64,000 nucleotides of DNA from JAWKWH01 sp963669455 (GTDB lineage: Bacteria; Pseudomonadota; Alphaproteobacteria; Rhizobiales; Rhizobiaceae). Shown here in pieces: positions 9,012 to 17,937 of this stretch. Each line of letters opens with the position of its first letter. Position 1 is the first letter of the stretch. The notes below the pieces were generated by a model. It made no database searches. It was not told the DNA's origin and worked only from the letters and a program-made list of their open reading frames with translations. The stretch spans positions 1,798,001 through 1,862,000 of the forward strand of contig OY770026.1 of NCBI GenBank assembly GCA_963669455.1, given 5' to 3'. Position numbers and translations under genes: made by a program.

Positions 9012-11309
9012 ATGGCGAATGCGGACGCGTATCGCGCGACCGGGTGGCGTTTGTTTGGTCGCGGTCAGGCGGGAGCCTGGGGTGGACTTCAGGGCAATGC
9101 GAAGGTTATTGCTGCGCCCGATTATCAACGCCTGTTGGTAATCGAACCATACCTTCGAAAATCCATTCCTGCGCTGATCGTTATTTTCTTGCTGATCGTG
9201 GCGGTTGCGCGCGTGATGTCGTTGATGAACTGGCATGAAAACATCGAGACTCATGCCAGATCGATGCTGTCATTGAGCAGTTCGCAGCTTGCAAATTCCC
9301 TGAATGATGCAGATCCGCTGGCTGCAGGCCTCGCCATAGAGGAGGCGAGGCGGCTTGGTGTGTTGTCGCCAAACCATGTGCTGGTCGCGACCAATGAGCG
9401 GTTTGAGGTTGTGGCCGCCAGCGGAAACAATTCTGCTTTTTTGGACAGTTCTCTTGAAAAGACGCTGGCCGGTGCGCAGCCGCTTTTTTTGTTTGGTGAA
9501 CGTGCCGGGGTGATGCGGGTTTTTCTGGGCGAGGCTGAATGGTTTGCCGCGCTAAGCATCAAACAGGGCACCGGAGCGGCCGGCGTGCTTGTTCCGGTCG
9601 ACGCGGTATTTGCCGAATGGCGCAAATCGGTTTCGCTCAACGTCACGCTTTTCGTGCTGATGGCAACGATCCTCGCCATCATCCTTTATGCTTATTTCAG
9701 CCAGGCGACGCGGGCCAAATTGGCTGATGAAATCTACTCAGATGCGCATCAGCACATTGATCTGGCGCTGGCTCGCGGCCACTGCGGGCTGTGGGATTGG
9801 GATTTGAGCCGCGGGCGCATGTATTGGTCACGCTCCATGTACGAATTGCTCGGATATGAGCCGACGGCGGCGATGCTCTCCTTCGGGCAGGTCAACGCGA
9901 TCATCCACCCCAAAGATGGCGACTTGCTGGAGATTGCGCGGCAGGTAACGGCCAACGAGGTTCAAAGCATTGATCGTATCTTCCGCATGCGCCATGCCGA
10001 CGGCCACTGGGTTTCGATGCGCGCCCGTGCGAAAGTTTCAGACCGCGAATCGCCGGAGATGCATCTGGTCGGCATCGCCGTCGATGTGACCGAGCAGCAG
10101 GAACTGGCGATGCGTTCCGAAACTGCGGACATACGCCTGCGCACCGCCGTTGAAAATGTTCCTGAATCCTTCGTTCTTTGGGATGCTGAAGAGCGGATCG
10201 TCATGTGCAATACCATCTATCTGGACCACATGGGCTTGACCGAGGCGGACGTGGTTGCCGGAACGTCGCGCGCTGAGGTGGAAAAGCGCAAGACCGAATT
10301 TGCCTTCGAGCGCCGGCTTGCAGGGCCCATGAATCGGGGCGGCAACCGCACGTTCGAACGGCGGTTGGCAGACGGCCGTTGGCTACAGGTCAATGAATTG
10401 CCGACCAAGGATGGTGGCACTGTTTCGATCGGTACCGACATTACGCAGTTGAAGCAGCATGAGGAAAAGCTGGTCGATTCCGAACGCCGGCTGATGGCGA
10501 CGATTCACGATCTGTCGCTGGCGCGCAAGTCGGAAGAAGACCGCACAGTTGAATTGGTTGAACTCAACAAGAAATACATGAAGGAAACCGAGCGCGCGGA
10601 GGCCGCCAACAAGGCGAAGTCGGATTTTCTCGCCAATATGTCGCATGAATTGCGCACGCCTTTAAACGCGATCATCGGGTTTTCCGAATTGATGCAATCG
10701 GCATTGTTCGGACCGCTCGGTTCAGACCGCTACGACGAATATGTCCGCGATATCCATTCAAGCGGCACATATCTTCTGGGCGTGATCAACGATATTCTCG
10801 ACATGTCCAAAATCGAAGCCGGACGGTTGCCGCTGGATGTTGTTTCAGTTGATCTGAGCCCTTTGATCAGCGAAACCGTTCGCGTGATTTCGCTGCAGGC
10901 GGCTGAGAAGAAAATCGACGTGAAGTTGAATATTCCCGAGAACATGACCTTTGTCGCCGACCGCAGGGCGACCAAACAGATTCTGATCAATCTACTCTCC
11001 AACGCGGTCAAATTCACTCAGGAAGGCGGGCGGATCGTCGTTCGCGCCCGCCAGACGTCGAATGCGCTGTTGCTGACGATCGAAGACAGCGGCTGCGGTA
11101 TCCCCAAAAAAGCATTGAAAAAGCTTGGCCGCCCATTCGAGCAGGTTCAAACCCAGTTCTCCAAAAACCATGCCGGATCAGGGCTCGGGCTTGCCATCTC
11201 CAGGTCGTTGACCGAAATGCATGGCGGTAAGCTCAGGATCCGCTCCCGCGAGGGCATTGGCACCATCGTTTCCGTGAGAATTCCGGCAACCGGACAGATT
11301 ACAACCTAG
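9012..11309 (+). CDS. PleC-like membrane sensor histidine kinase with PAS domains
   Basis: A 765-aa histidine kinase. Membrane helices lie near residues 53-73 and 215-235, bracketing a periplasmic sensor of about 140 residues. Two PAS regions follow (about 250-375 and 380-490), then HisKA with the phospho-accepting His near 545 (NMSHELRTPLNAIIGFSELM, then the ALFGPLG insert) and an HATPase domain ending with SGLGLAISRSL. The dimerisation helix with FGPLG and VINDILDMSKIEAG resembles the PleC/DivJ/PdhS group that acts on DivK, so a cell-cycle role is likely but not proven. The start at 9012 has GGGGAGAG upstream; longer starts lack this. The GANTC cluster ahead of the gene fits cell-cycle control. 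The stop codon TAG abuts a repeat element. Confidence 0.88.
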   Translation: MANADAYRATGWRLFGRGQAGAWGGLQGNAKVIAAPDYQRLLVIEPYLRKSIPALIVIFLLIVAVARVMSLMNWHENIETHARSMLSLSSSQLANSLNDADPLAAGLAIEEARRLGVLSPNHVLVATNERFEVVAASGNNSAFLDSSLEKTLAGAQPLFLFGERAGVMRVFLGEAEWFAALSIKQGTGAAGVLVPVDAVFAEWRKSVSLNVTLFVLMATILAIILYAYFSQATRAKLADEIYSDAHQHIDLALARGHCGLWDWDLSRGRMYWSRSMYELLGYEPTAAMLSFGQVNAIIHPKDGDLLEIARQVTANEVQSIDRIFRMRHADGHWVSMRARAKVSDRESPEMHLVGIAVDVTEQQELAMRSETADIRLRTAVENVPESFVLWDAEERIVMCNTIYLDHMGLTEADVVAGTSRAEVEKRKTEFAFERRLAGPMNRGGNRTFERRLADGRWLQVNELPTKDGGTVSIGTDITQLKQHEEKLVDSERRLMATIHDLSLARKSEEDRTVELVELNKKYMKETERAEAANKAKSDFLANMSHELRTPLNAIIGFSELMQSALFGPLGSDRYDEYVRDIHSSGTYLLGVINDILDMSKIEAGRLPLDVVSVDLSPLISETVRVISLQAAEKKIDVKLNIPENMTFVADRRATKQILINLLSNAVKFTQEGGRIVVRARQTSNALLLTIEDSGCGIPKKALKKLGRPFEQVQTQFSKNHAGSGLGLAISRSLTEMHGGKLRIRSREGIGTIVSVRIPATGQITT

Positions 11310-11400
11310 AGCGCGCCTTGATTAAATGAGTGCGCTTGAGCGGCCAATTCATTTGATGAGCGTGTGCTATCAATCGTGCGATACGCGGCGTTTCGCCACT
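11308..11400. repeat. Probable decayed copy of the AGAGCG-ended intergenic repeat
   Basis: The sequence starts with AGAGCGCGCCTTGATTAAAT directly on the TAG stop of the kinase, as the full copies at 38874 and 47858 do on the genes before them. It contains ATCGTGCGA, also present inside the full copies, and a small inverted repeat (ATTAAATGA and TTCATTTGAT). The far terminal repeat is not recognisable, so it is probably truncated. Confidence 0.45.
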
Positions 11401-11434
11401 GTTCCGGCAGATCGGGCAGCGCTATATTGACGCT

Positions 11435-11590
11435 ATGCGCAGCGGTACCGGCAATCTGGATATTTTGAGGATCGGCGTGATGGTCATTGCCGTTGCCGGC
11501 GCCATCGGACTGGGCTTTGCCGGTTGGATGAACAATGGCGCGGAAATCCTGATGGTGATGGCTGAATCCGGTTTGGCATGGTGTTTATGA
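11435..11590 (+). CDS. 51-aa single-helix membrane protein upstream of SCO1
   Basis: ATG at 11435 opens a 51-aa frame ending TGA at 11588-11590. It has a short polar start (MRSGTGNLD), one hydrophobic segment (about residues 12-31) and a distinctive C-terminus, MAESGLAWCL. It lies 31 bp before the SCO1 gene on the same strand. I do not know a function. The single helix, the C-terminal Cys and the position next to a copper chaperone gene make a small assembly-related membrane protein possible, but this is inference. It is too short for most gene finders. Confidence 0.6.
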   Translation: MRSGTGNLDILRIGVMVIAVAGAIGLGFAGWMNNGAEILMVMAESGLAWCL

Positions 11591-11621
11591 TCCCGGTAAA
11601 TTTTGACAGGCTTAATATTCG

Positions 11622-12206
11622 ATGACCCCAGTTCGTGCTTTTGCCTATGCTCTTCTCGTCGTTGTTGCCGGCGCTGTCGGCTGGATGACATTTTCCTGGA
11701 ATCAGACGCAATATGGCGGGAAAGCCTATGGTGGTCCCTTTGAACTGGTCGACCAGAGGGGCGATAAGATTACCCAGCAAGCCTTTCGGGGCCAGCCAAC
11801 GGCAATCTTTTTCGGCTTTACCCATTGTCCCGAAGTCTGTCCGACGACACTGTTTGAGATGGATGGATGGATGGATGCGCTTGGTGACCAGGGGGCCAGC
11901 CTGAAAGCCTATTTTATTTCCGTTGACCCCGACCGGGATACGCCGGACGTCCTCGACGCCTACATTTCCAACGTTTCCAACCGGATCACGGGCATTACCG
12001 GCCCATCGGACAAGGTTGCCTCGATGGTTAAATCCTTCGGCATTTTCTCCAGGAAGGTCGCGCTTGACGACGGCGATTACACGATGGACCATACCGCGTC
12101 GGTTATCCTATTGGACAGCGCCGGTGCATTCTTTGCGACGATTTCGTATGGCGAGGCGTCAGATGCCGCCATTGCCAAGTTGAAGCGTCTCATAGAGAAG
12201 AGCTAA
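11622..12206 (+). CDS. SCO1/SenC family copper chaperone
   Basis: A 194-aa membrane-anchored thioredoxin-fold protein that delivers copper to the CuA centre of cytochrome c oxidase. One N-terminal membrane helix (about residues 5-25) anchors it facing the periplasm. The copper site is visible: CPEVC (Cys 69 and Cys 73) and the distal His in MDHTAS near residue 157. The length is typical of SCO proteins. The start of prmA follows with no gap after its TAA stop, which suggests co-transcription although the functions are unrelated. Confidence 0.95.
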   Translation: MTPVRAFAYALLVVVAGAVGWMTFSWNQTQYGGKAYGGPFELVDQRGDKITQQAFRGQPTAIFFGFTHCPEVCPTTLFEMDGWMDALGDQGASLKAYFISVDPDRDTPDVLDAYISNVSNRITGITGPSDKVASMVKSFGIFSRKVALDDGDYTMDHTASVILLDSAGAFFATISYGEASDAAIAKLKRLIEKS

Positions 12207-13073
12207 ATGTCGCAAACTCGCGTTCATTTCGTTGCCGCTAATCCGCGTGCAGCGCAATTATTTGCCGCTCTCGAGCGCGAGTTCGAAGATGATGGTCATG
12301 CTTTGGCGATGATCGAGGTTGACGAGGCCCGGGGCTTGCATGAAATTTCCGTCTATTCGGCGGATGCGGACAGCGACACGGCGCGCTTGTGCAAGCTGTT
12401 TTCACCTGATGAAACCTTTGAGCTTTGCCATGAAGACCTGCCTGACATCGACTGGGTGGCCAAGTCGCTGGAGGGGTTGAAACCGGTGCGGGCGGGGCGC
12501 TTTCTGGTCCATGGTTCACATGATCGCCATGTGCGGCAAACCGGTGATATTGCCATTGAAATCGAGGCCGGGCGTGCCTTCGGTACAGGCCATCATGGCA
12601 CTACCGCGGGCTGCCTTGAGATGATCGAGCAGGTGGTGCGCCGTGAACGGCCGCAAAACGCGCTCGATTTGGGCACGGGCAGCGCGGTGCTGGCGATCGC
12701 GCTGGCAAAATATGCCCCGATACCGGTGCTGGCCAGCGATATCGATCCCATTGCCGCTGCGGTTGCGGGCGATAATGTGCGGCTGAACGGTGTTGCCGGT
12801 CAGGTTGACATCGTGACGGCAACCGGGTTCCGGCACTCAGCGTTTGCGAGAAATCGCGCATTCGATCTAATCGTCGCAAATGTGCTGGCCCGCCCGCTGA
12901 TGCGCCTTGCGCCGGCCGTCGCCAGACATATCGCGCCTGGCGGTTCGGTGATCCTGTCTGGAATATTGAGCCGTCAGCGCAGGGCCGTGATTGCGGCCTA
13001 CGCCAATCAGCGCTTTCGCCACGTCACAACGCGCGGGCATGGTGAGTGGGTTACGCTTCATCTGAAGCGTTGA
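12207..13073 (+). CDS. prmA: Ribosomal protein L11 methyltransferase
   Basis: A 288-aa SAM-dependent methyltransferase that trimethylates ribosomal protein L11. The N-terminal substrate-recognition domain is followed by the PrmA motif IEIEAGRAFGTGHHGTT, the SAM-binding glycine loop LDLGTGSAVLAIALAK, an acidic ribose-binding end (ASDIDPIA) and the catalytic-domain motif IVANVLARPL. Its ATG directly follows the SCO1 stop codon. The length is the family norm. Confidence 0.95.
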   Translation: MSQTRVHFVAANPRAAQLFAALEREFEDDGHALAMIEVDEARGLHEISVYSADADSDTARLCKLFSPDETFELCHEDLPDIDWVAKSLEGLKPVRAGRFLVHGSHDRHVRQTGDIAIEIEAGRAFGTGHHGTTAGCLEMIEQVVRRERPQNALDLGTGSAVLAIALAKYAPIPVLASDIDPIAAAVAGDNVRLNGVAGQVDIVTATGFRHSAFARNRAFDLIVANVLARPLMRLAPAVARHIAPGGSVILSGILSRQRRAVIAAYANQRFRHVTTRGHGEWVTLHLKR

Positions 13074-13144
13074 CCTTGTGTTGCAACGCTCTCAGGTGAA
13101 CGTTACCGTCCATCCGACAATTACCACCAGCTGCGGTTTTGCCC

Positions 13145-14971
13145 ATGTTCCAGAATTTTGACGACATTGCCGACCCGTCCCTGGCAAAAGAACGGATTGG
13201 CCGATTGCGTGCGCGTCTTGCCGCAGCCGGTGTTGACGGGTTTATCGTTCCACGTGCCGATGAGCATCAGGGTGAATATGTCGCCGAGCGCTCGGAGCGG
13301 CTGAAGTGGCTCACCGGATTTTCCGGTTCGGCAGGTGTTGCGCTGATCCTTGCCGGGCAGGCGGTTATTTTTGTTGACGGGCGCTACACAATTCAGGTGC
13401 GCGAGCAGACCGATGGCGGTCTGTTCGACTATGACAGTCTGATCGAAAACCCGCCGGCAAAGTGGCTGAAAGACAATGCATCGCGGGGGCTTCGGCTTGG
13501 CTTTGATCCGTGGCTGCACACAATTGGGGAGGCCAACAGGCTTAGGGATGCCTTGCGCGATCTCGGTGGTGCGCTTGTTCCCCTTGGTGACAATCCTGTC
13601 GATCATGTGTGGGCGGATCAGCCCGGTGTGCCGCTTGGCGCCGTCGGGATCCACGAGCAAAGATTTGCTGGCCGCCCGGCGAGCGGGAAATTGGCCGGGC
13701 TTGCAGGAAAACTGACGGCGGCGGGCGTGGACCATGTCGTGCTGACCGATCCGTCGTCGATTGCGTGGTCGTTCAATATTCGCGGCAGCGATGTGCCGCA
13801 CACACCGCTGGTTTTGTCATTTGCCATCATCGGCGCTGATGGCGCAAACGCGCTTTATGTCGATAGTCGCAAGTTGTCGGCGAAGACGAAATCCTATCTT
13901 GACGGGCTTTGCGAGCTAAAACCGCCATCGGCGTTGGAGGACGATCTGACGGTGCTGGCCGGCTTGGGCAAAGTAATCGGCCTCGATGAGCAAATGGCGG
14001 CGGAACGGCTGCGTCTGATCGTTGACGAAGCCGGTGGCAAAGTAAAAGCCATGCGCGACCCGGCAGCGCTGCCGCGCGCGGTCAAGAATGAGGCCGAGAT
14101 TGCCGGAACCCGCGACGCGCATCGCCGCGACGGGGCGGCAATGGCGGCGTTTTTGTGCTGGCTCGACGGCGAGCCGGGAGGAAGCGTTGATGAGATAGCT
14201 GCCGCCAGCAAACTTGAGGCCTGCCGCCGCAGGATCGGCGAAAAACATCAGATGCCGCTTCGCGATATTTCCTTCGATACCATATCGGGCGCCGGGCCGA
14301 ATGGCGCGATCATCCATTACCGGGTCACAAATGCGACCAGCCGGATACTGGAACCCGGCAGTCTTTACCTGGTAGATTCCGGCGGGCAGTATTTTGATGG
14401 CACCACTGACATCACGCGAACGGTTGCGATTGGCGAACCGACAAGCGCGATGCGCCGGCATTACACAATCGTCTTGAAGGGAATGATCGCCGTCTCAATG
14501 ATGAGGTTTCCGCCAGGAACGCGCGGGCTGGACATTGATCCGATTGCCCGTATCGCCCACTGGAAGGCCGGCCTTGATTATGCCCATGGTACCGGACATG
14601 GCGTTGGCTCCTATCTGTCGGTTCATGAAGGCCCGCAACGCATTGCCAAATCGGGAACCGAGGTGCTTGTCGCCGGCATGATCCTGTCGAATGAGCCGGG
14701 CTATTACCGGGCAGGAGACTATGGCATCCGGCTGGAGAACCTTGTTCTGGTCGAACCGGCATCGGCGATTGCCGGCGGTGAGATTGAAATGCACGGCTTT
14801 GCCACGCTGACGCTGGCGCCTTTTGACCGCCGTCTTGTCGAGGTTGATTTGCTGAGTGGCGAGGAGCGAGACTGGCTTAACGTCTATCATCGCAACGTGC
14901 TTGCCGAAATCGGCCCGTTGGTTGATGCGGCCGTGCGTGACTGGCTGGAAGCGGCCTGTGCTCCAGTTTAA
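13145..14971 (+). CDS. M24B aminopeptidase P-family Xaa-Pro aminopeptidase
   Basis: A 608-aa metallopeptidase of the creatinase/aminopeptidase P fold, the long form with two N-terminal creatinase-like domains. It removes an N-terminal residue that precedes proline. Metal ligands are seen in order: Asp and Asp in YLVDSGGQYFDGTTDIT, His in HGTGHGVG, Glu in NEPGYY and Glu in ENLVLV. The ATG at 13145 is taken rather than the TTG two codons upstream. Its stop overlaps by 4 bases the stop of the convergent azlD gene at GTTTAAAC. Confidence 0.93.
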   Translation: MFQNFDDIADPSLAKERIGRLRARLAAAGVDGFIVPRADEHQGEYVAERSERLKWLTGFSGSAGVALILAGQAVIFVDGRYTIQVREQTDGGLFDYDSLIENPPAKWLKDNASRGLRLGFDPWLHTIGEANRLRDALRDLGGALVPLGDNPVDHVWADQPGVPLGAVGIHEQRFAGRPASGKLAGLAGKLTAAGVDHVVLTDPSSIAWSFNIRGSDVPHTPLVLSFAIIGADGANALYVDSRKLSAKTKSYLDGLCELKPPSALEDDLTVLAGLGKVIGLDEQMAAERLRLIVDEAGGKVKAMRDPAALPRAVKNEAEIAGTRDAHRRDGAAMAAFLCWLDGEPGGSVDEIAAASKLEACRRRIGEKHQMPLRDISFDTISGAGPNGAIIHYRVTNATSRILEPGSLYLVDSGGQYFDGTTDITRTVAIGEPTSAMRRHYTIVLKGMIAVSMMRFPPGTRGLDIDPIARIAHWKAGLDYAHGTGHGVGSYLSVHEGPQRIAKSGTEVLVAGMILSNEPGYYRAGDYGIRLENLVLVEPASAIAGGEIEMHGFATLTLAPFDRRLVEVDLLSGEERDWLNVYHRNVLAEIGPLVDAAVRDWLEAACAPV

Positions 14972-15279
14972 ACTCCTACCCAATGCCGCAGCGCCAGCAG
15001 TACCGCGCCACCAGCGAAAAACACGCCAAACATGCCCATTCCGCGCCACGCGGCGATGCCGGCAACGGCAAGTGCTGACAGTTCGGCGATACCGCCATTG
15101 AATGCGGCCGGCGCCACGATTGTTGTCAAAACTGCGGCTGGAACGGCGTCGAGGCCGGCTTCGATGCGCGGGTGGATGCGCTCAAAGCGTGACAAAACCA
15201 GGTGTCCACCGACCCGCGTCAGGTAGGTCAGCACTGCGCCGGCCAGAATTGTCCAGATGGTGGCGTTATCCATGGTCAT
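14968..15279 (-). CDS. azlD: AzlD family branched-chain amino acid exporter subunit
   Basis: A 103-aa membrane protein with four predicted helices, partner of AzlC in export of branched-chain amino acids. It carries the family features TYLTRVGGHL and VPAAVLTTIVAPAAF. The start codon at 15279 (ATGACCATG) lies inside the end of azlC, with a 14-base overlap, indicating translational coupling. A long upstream extension of the frame is a shadow of azlC. Confidence 0.9.
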   Translation of the reverse strand: MTMDNATIWTILAGAVLTYLTRVGGHLVLSRFERIHPRIEAGLDAVPAAVLTTIVAPAAFNGGIAELSALAVAGIAAWRGMGMFGVFFAGGAVLLALRHWVGV

Positions 15280-15982
15280 TGCTCGCCTGTTTCTGTGGGG
15301 CGATGACGGCAACGACCACGCCCGCAATTGCCCCAAGCGACACATGCCAGGGCGAGCCGATTGTCTCATAGGCGAGGATCGATGCGATGGAACTGGCGGC
15401 GACGACGGGAAACCACAGCGACCGGGTACGAAAGGCCATTACCAGGGCCAGAAAGTAAATTGGCACCAAGAAGTCGAGACCGAGAGATTGCGGGTTGCTG
15501 ATCAGCAGCCCGAATACCACGCCCGCCCAGGTGAGCAGCACGAATGTCACGTAGAGTGAAAGCGCCATGCCGCAATACCATACAAATGTAACGGGGATAC
15601 CGGCTGCATGGCGTTTTTCCGCTTCGGCAAATTGCGGATCGGTGAGGAAGAACAGGCCAAAGGCCATCTTGGCTGGGCCCCAATGCGTGATCTTGCGGCC
15701 GATCGCTGCCGAATAAAGCACGTGGCGAAAGTTAACCGCAAAAATCGACAACACGATCAACCAGGGCGCGACGTTTTGGCCAAACAATTCAAGGCCGACC
15801 ATCTGGCTGGCGCCGGCAAAAATTAATGCGCTTAGCAGAACCGTTTCGCCGACGGAAACGCCGTTACTGATAGCAAGCGCGCCGAACAGAATGCCAAAAG
15901 GCAAAATCGTTGTGACGACGGGCAGGGCTGTTTTGGCGCCTGCTGCAAATTCACGCCATCTGTTTTCAACATTGTCGACCAT
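15266..15982 (-). CDS. azlC: AzlC family branched-chain amino acid permease
   Basis: A 238-aa integral membrane protein with about eight helices, the large component of the AzlCD exporter (leucine, isoleucine, valine or analogues). Recognisable motifs are PFGILFGALA near the start, LIFAGASQMVGLEL and NFRHVLYSAAIG. The ATG at 15982 was chosen for AGGAACG upstream. A perfect 15-bp inverted repeat lies 42 bp before it, and the same site precedes the LysE exporter gene at 50026, so the two exporters may share a regulator. Confidence 0.92.
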   Translation of the reverse strand: MVDNVENRWREFAAGAKTALPVVTTILPFGILFGALAISNGVSVGETVLLSALIFAGASQMVGLELFGQNVAPWLIVLSIFAVNFRHVLYSAAIGRKITHWGPAKMAFGLFFLTDPQFAEAEKRHAAGIPVTFVWYCGMALSLYVTFVLLTWAGVVFGLLISNPQSLGLDFLVPIYFLALVMAFRTRSLWFPVVAASSIASILAYETIGSPWHVSLGAIAGVVVAVIAPQKQASNDHG

Positions 15983-16024
15983 TGATGTGTCGTTCCTATG
16001 ATGCAAGTGATGCAAGGAAGATAG

Positions 16025-16039
16025 GTCAGTAATACTGAC
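16025..16039. promoter_or_regulatory. Palindromic operator upstream of azlCD, shared with the LysE exporter gene
   Basis: GTCAGTAATACTGAC is a perfect inverted repeat (7-bp arms, one central base). Read in gene orientation with its flanks it matches the site at 49994-50008 in 18 of 21 positions. It lies in the azlC promoter region, so a local repressor or activator of amino-acid export is the likely ligand; its gene is not evident next to either site. Confidence 0.65.
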
Positions 16040-16138
16040 TTACCAGTTCAATTGACTTTGCGCAAGCATTGAGTTTCCCCGGCCAGCGGGGTTGATAGAT
16101 TAGATTTTCCTATCGACAGGAACTTTTAGGCTCGCGGG

Positions 16139-16591
16139 TCAATCCCGCGCTTTGTCCAGCCATTCGCGCACCTGACGCAACAGGGGCAGGGTGGCTGCGA
16201 GTTTTGAGACTGGAATATCGTTGGCGAGTTTTTTCATGTGGGGAGCGATGGCGGCAATGCACCGGCCCCGCATCTCATGCCCGGCTTCGGTGATAAACAC
16301 TTGTTTGGCGCGGCCGTCGCTTTGGTCGGGGCGGACTTGAACAAGCTTCTTTCGCTCCAAATGGTGAAGCGTGTTGGTCATCGCTCCCTTGGTCACCTGC
16401 ATGGCACGCGAGATGCGCAAGGGAGACGTTCCATCACCCGCCCGCGCCAGATGGTTCAAAACGGCGAATTGCGGCATGGTCATGCCTTCCGGCATCGCCT
16501 TTTCGAAGGCATGGCCGGAAAGCTGGGCAATGATGCTGATCTCGTTGAAGAAACCGAAAAACTGTTCGGGGTTCTTCACCTGTTCGCTCAT
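16139..16591 (-). CDS. MarR family transcriptional regulator
   Basis: A 150-aa winged-helix protein with the MarR core: a helix-turn-helix (TSPLRISRAMQVTKGAMTNT) and the wing with the DxRxK-like DQSDGRAKQVFIT. It is the second gene of an operon with the nitroreductase-like gene, overlapping it by 4 bases (ATGA), so translation is coupled. The perfect palindrome upstream of the operon is the obvious autoregulatory site. The inducer is unknown. Confidence 0.92.
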   Translation of the reverse strand: MSEQVKNPEQFFGFFNEISIIAQLSGHAFEKAMPEGMTMPQFAVLNHLARAGDGTSPLRISRAMQVTKGAMTNTLHHLERKKLVQVRPDQSDGRAKQVFITEAGHEMRGRCIAAIAPHMKKLANDIPVSKLAATLPLLRQVREWLDKARD

Positions 16592-17745
16592 GCGTTTCTG
16601 ATCCGGGTTTCCAGTGGCCAGCGGGGCGCGGCGCCGACTGTCGGACCATAACCGAGGCGCACAAACATTTGCAGTGTTCCAGGTGTCTCAATCCCCAGCG
16701 TTTTGCGCATCTCGTCGAACTTTTCAGCCATTTCGGGGTATTCCTGCAAGGCTTGGGAGTTTGGCTGCAAGGCAAGTCCTTCGGCGGTCGCGGCAAGATG
16801 GATGCGGACATGGTCCCGGCCGGCTTTAATCTGGTCAAGGCGGCTATTGCCAGGTGTCACCAGCCACAGATACGCCATCGATGTTTCGTATGGTGGTTTG
16901 ATCGCGGCGACCTGCTGTTGAAATGTGCTGGAAGTGGTGTCGAGCATGTCTTCGCGCGACAGAAGACCCAGCATGTCGAGCCCTTCCATCAGAGGGCCGG
17001 GCAGACTGATGCCATCCGGATTTGCCTCGATCTCCGCCTTGCCGATGCGCAACAGATCGATGCTTTCCTTGGCGGCGTGATAGGTTCTAAGCTCGATATC
17101 GATGGCCTCCCATACCAGCTTTCTCAATTCGGCCACCTTGACCATGTCATTCGTGTGCCCGACGCTGGCGGAAATTGCTGAATCGGCGATTTTTGCCAGT
17201 GTGGATGCGGTCACCTGCCTGGAGGTATCATGTGCCGTGCGGTTGGTATGGCGGTTGAAAACCTGGGCAAACAATGGGTCGTGAACGACATTGTCATCCG
17301 CGATAAAGCGAAAGCGAGCAACCGGACGGGTATCGAGGCGGGGCTGCGGCTCACCATCGGGAAAGGGCACCATCTCAACGCGATATCCGGCTTCTGCCGC
17401 CGCCATGATCAAGAGCTCGCAAAAACAGCCCAATCCGATCGTTATCTGGCGGTCGAAGGGATCGGTTTGGGGCAGCCGGCGGTCCATCTGGCAATAAAGC
17501 GTTACCTCGTCGGGTGTGCCAAGATCGGCGATCCAAGGCTGACGGTTGTGCGGATTGGGTGCAAGAATGGCATGGGAGAGCGCGTAGCGGCGCGGGTCGC
17601 CCGCGTTCGGTGACATATCGCTGGCCGTCTGCCAGGGTTTGCGGGCTTTAACCGGGTCGCGTGTTACCGCCCATGAGCCGGCGGCGCCCGCAGCGGCAAT
17701 CACGCTGCCACCCAGGACCATCATGAATTTGCGTCGATTGGTCAT
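16588..17745 (-). CDS. Acg-type nitroreductase-fold protein with Tat-like signal
   Basis: A 385-aa protein of the Acg/nitroreductase superfamily, FMN-dependent or FMN-storing. The N-terminus NRRKFMMVLGGSVIAAAG is a twin-arginine-type signal, so it is probably exported folded. Family features are HAILAPNPHNRQPW (FMN-site region), NRHTNRTAHD in the middle and the C-terminal GYGPTVGAAPRWPLE. It heads an operon with a MarR gene and is very likely repressed by it. The real substrate is unknown; proteins of this type are found with stress or quinone/nitro-compound responses. Confidence 0.88.
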   Translation of the reverse strand: MTNRRKFMMVLGGSVIAAAGAAGSWAVTRDPVKARKPWQTASDMSPNAGDPRRYALSHAILAPNPHNRQPWIADLGTPDEVTLYCQMDRRLPQTDPFDRQITIGLGCFCELLIMAAAEAGYRVEMVPFPDGEPQPRLDTRPVARFRFIADDNVVHDPLFAQVFNRHTNRTAHDTSRQVTASTLAKIADSAISASVGHTNDMVKVAELRKLVWEAIDIELRTYHAAKESIDLLRIGKAEIEANPDGISLPGPLMEGLDMLGLLSREDMLDTTSSTFQQQVAAIKPPYETSMAYLWLVTPGNSRLDQIKAGRDHVRIHLAATAEGLALQPNSQALQEYPEMAEKFDEMRKTLGIETPGTLQMFVRLGYGPTVGAAPRWPLETRIRNA

Positions 17746-17784
17746 CAGTCGCTCCTGATTATATTATTTAACATTGAACTATAT

Positions 17785-17800
17785 AGTTTAACGTTAAACT
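17785..17800. promoter_or_regulatory. MarR-type operator of the nitroreductase-marR operon
   Basis: AGTTTAACGTTAAACT is a perfect 16-bp palindrome 40 bp before the operon start. Just beside it a second perfect palindrome, AACTATATAGTT, covers 17777-17788, so two overlapping dimer sites may exist. Confidence 0.75.
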
Positions 17801-17937
17801 GAATGCAAGCACCGGGATTGAGATTTGATGCATCGTAATCGTTCAAAAATTCGCTTTTGTGCAACTGACGGTGGTGATTTGGAGAATTTTGGATATTATT
17901 GGTGCCGACAGCGGTTTGATGAAGGGGGTGGTATCAC

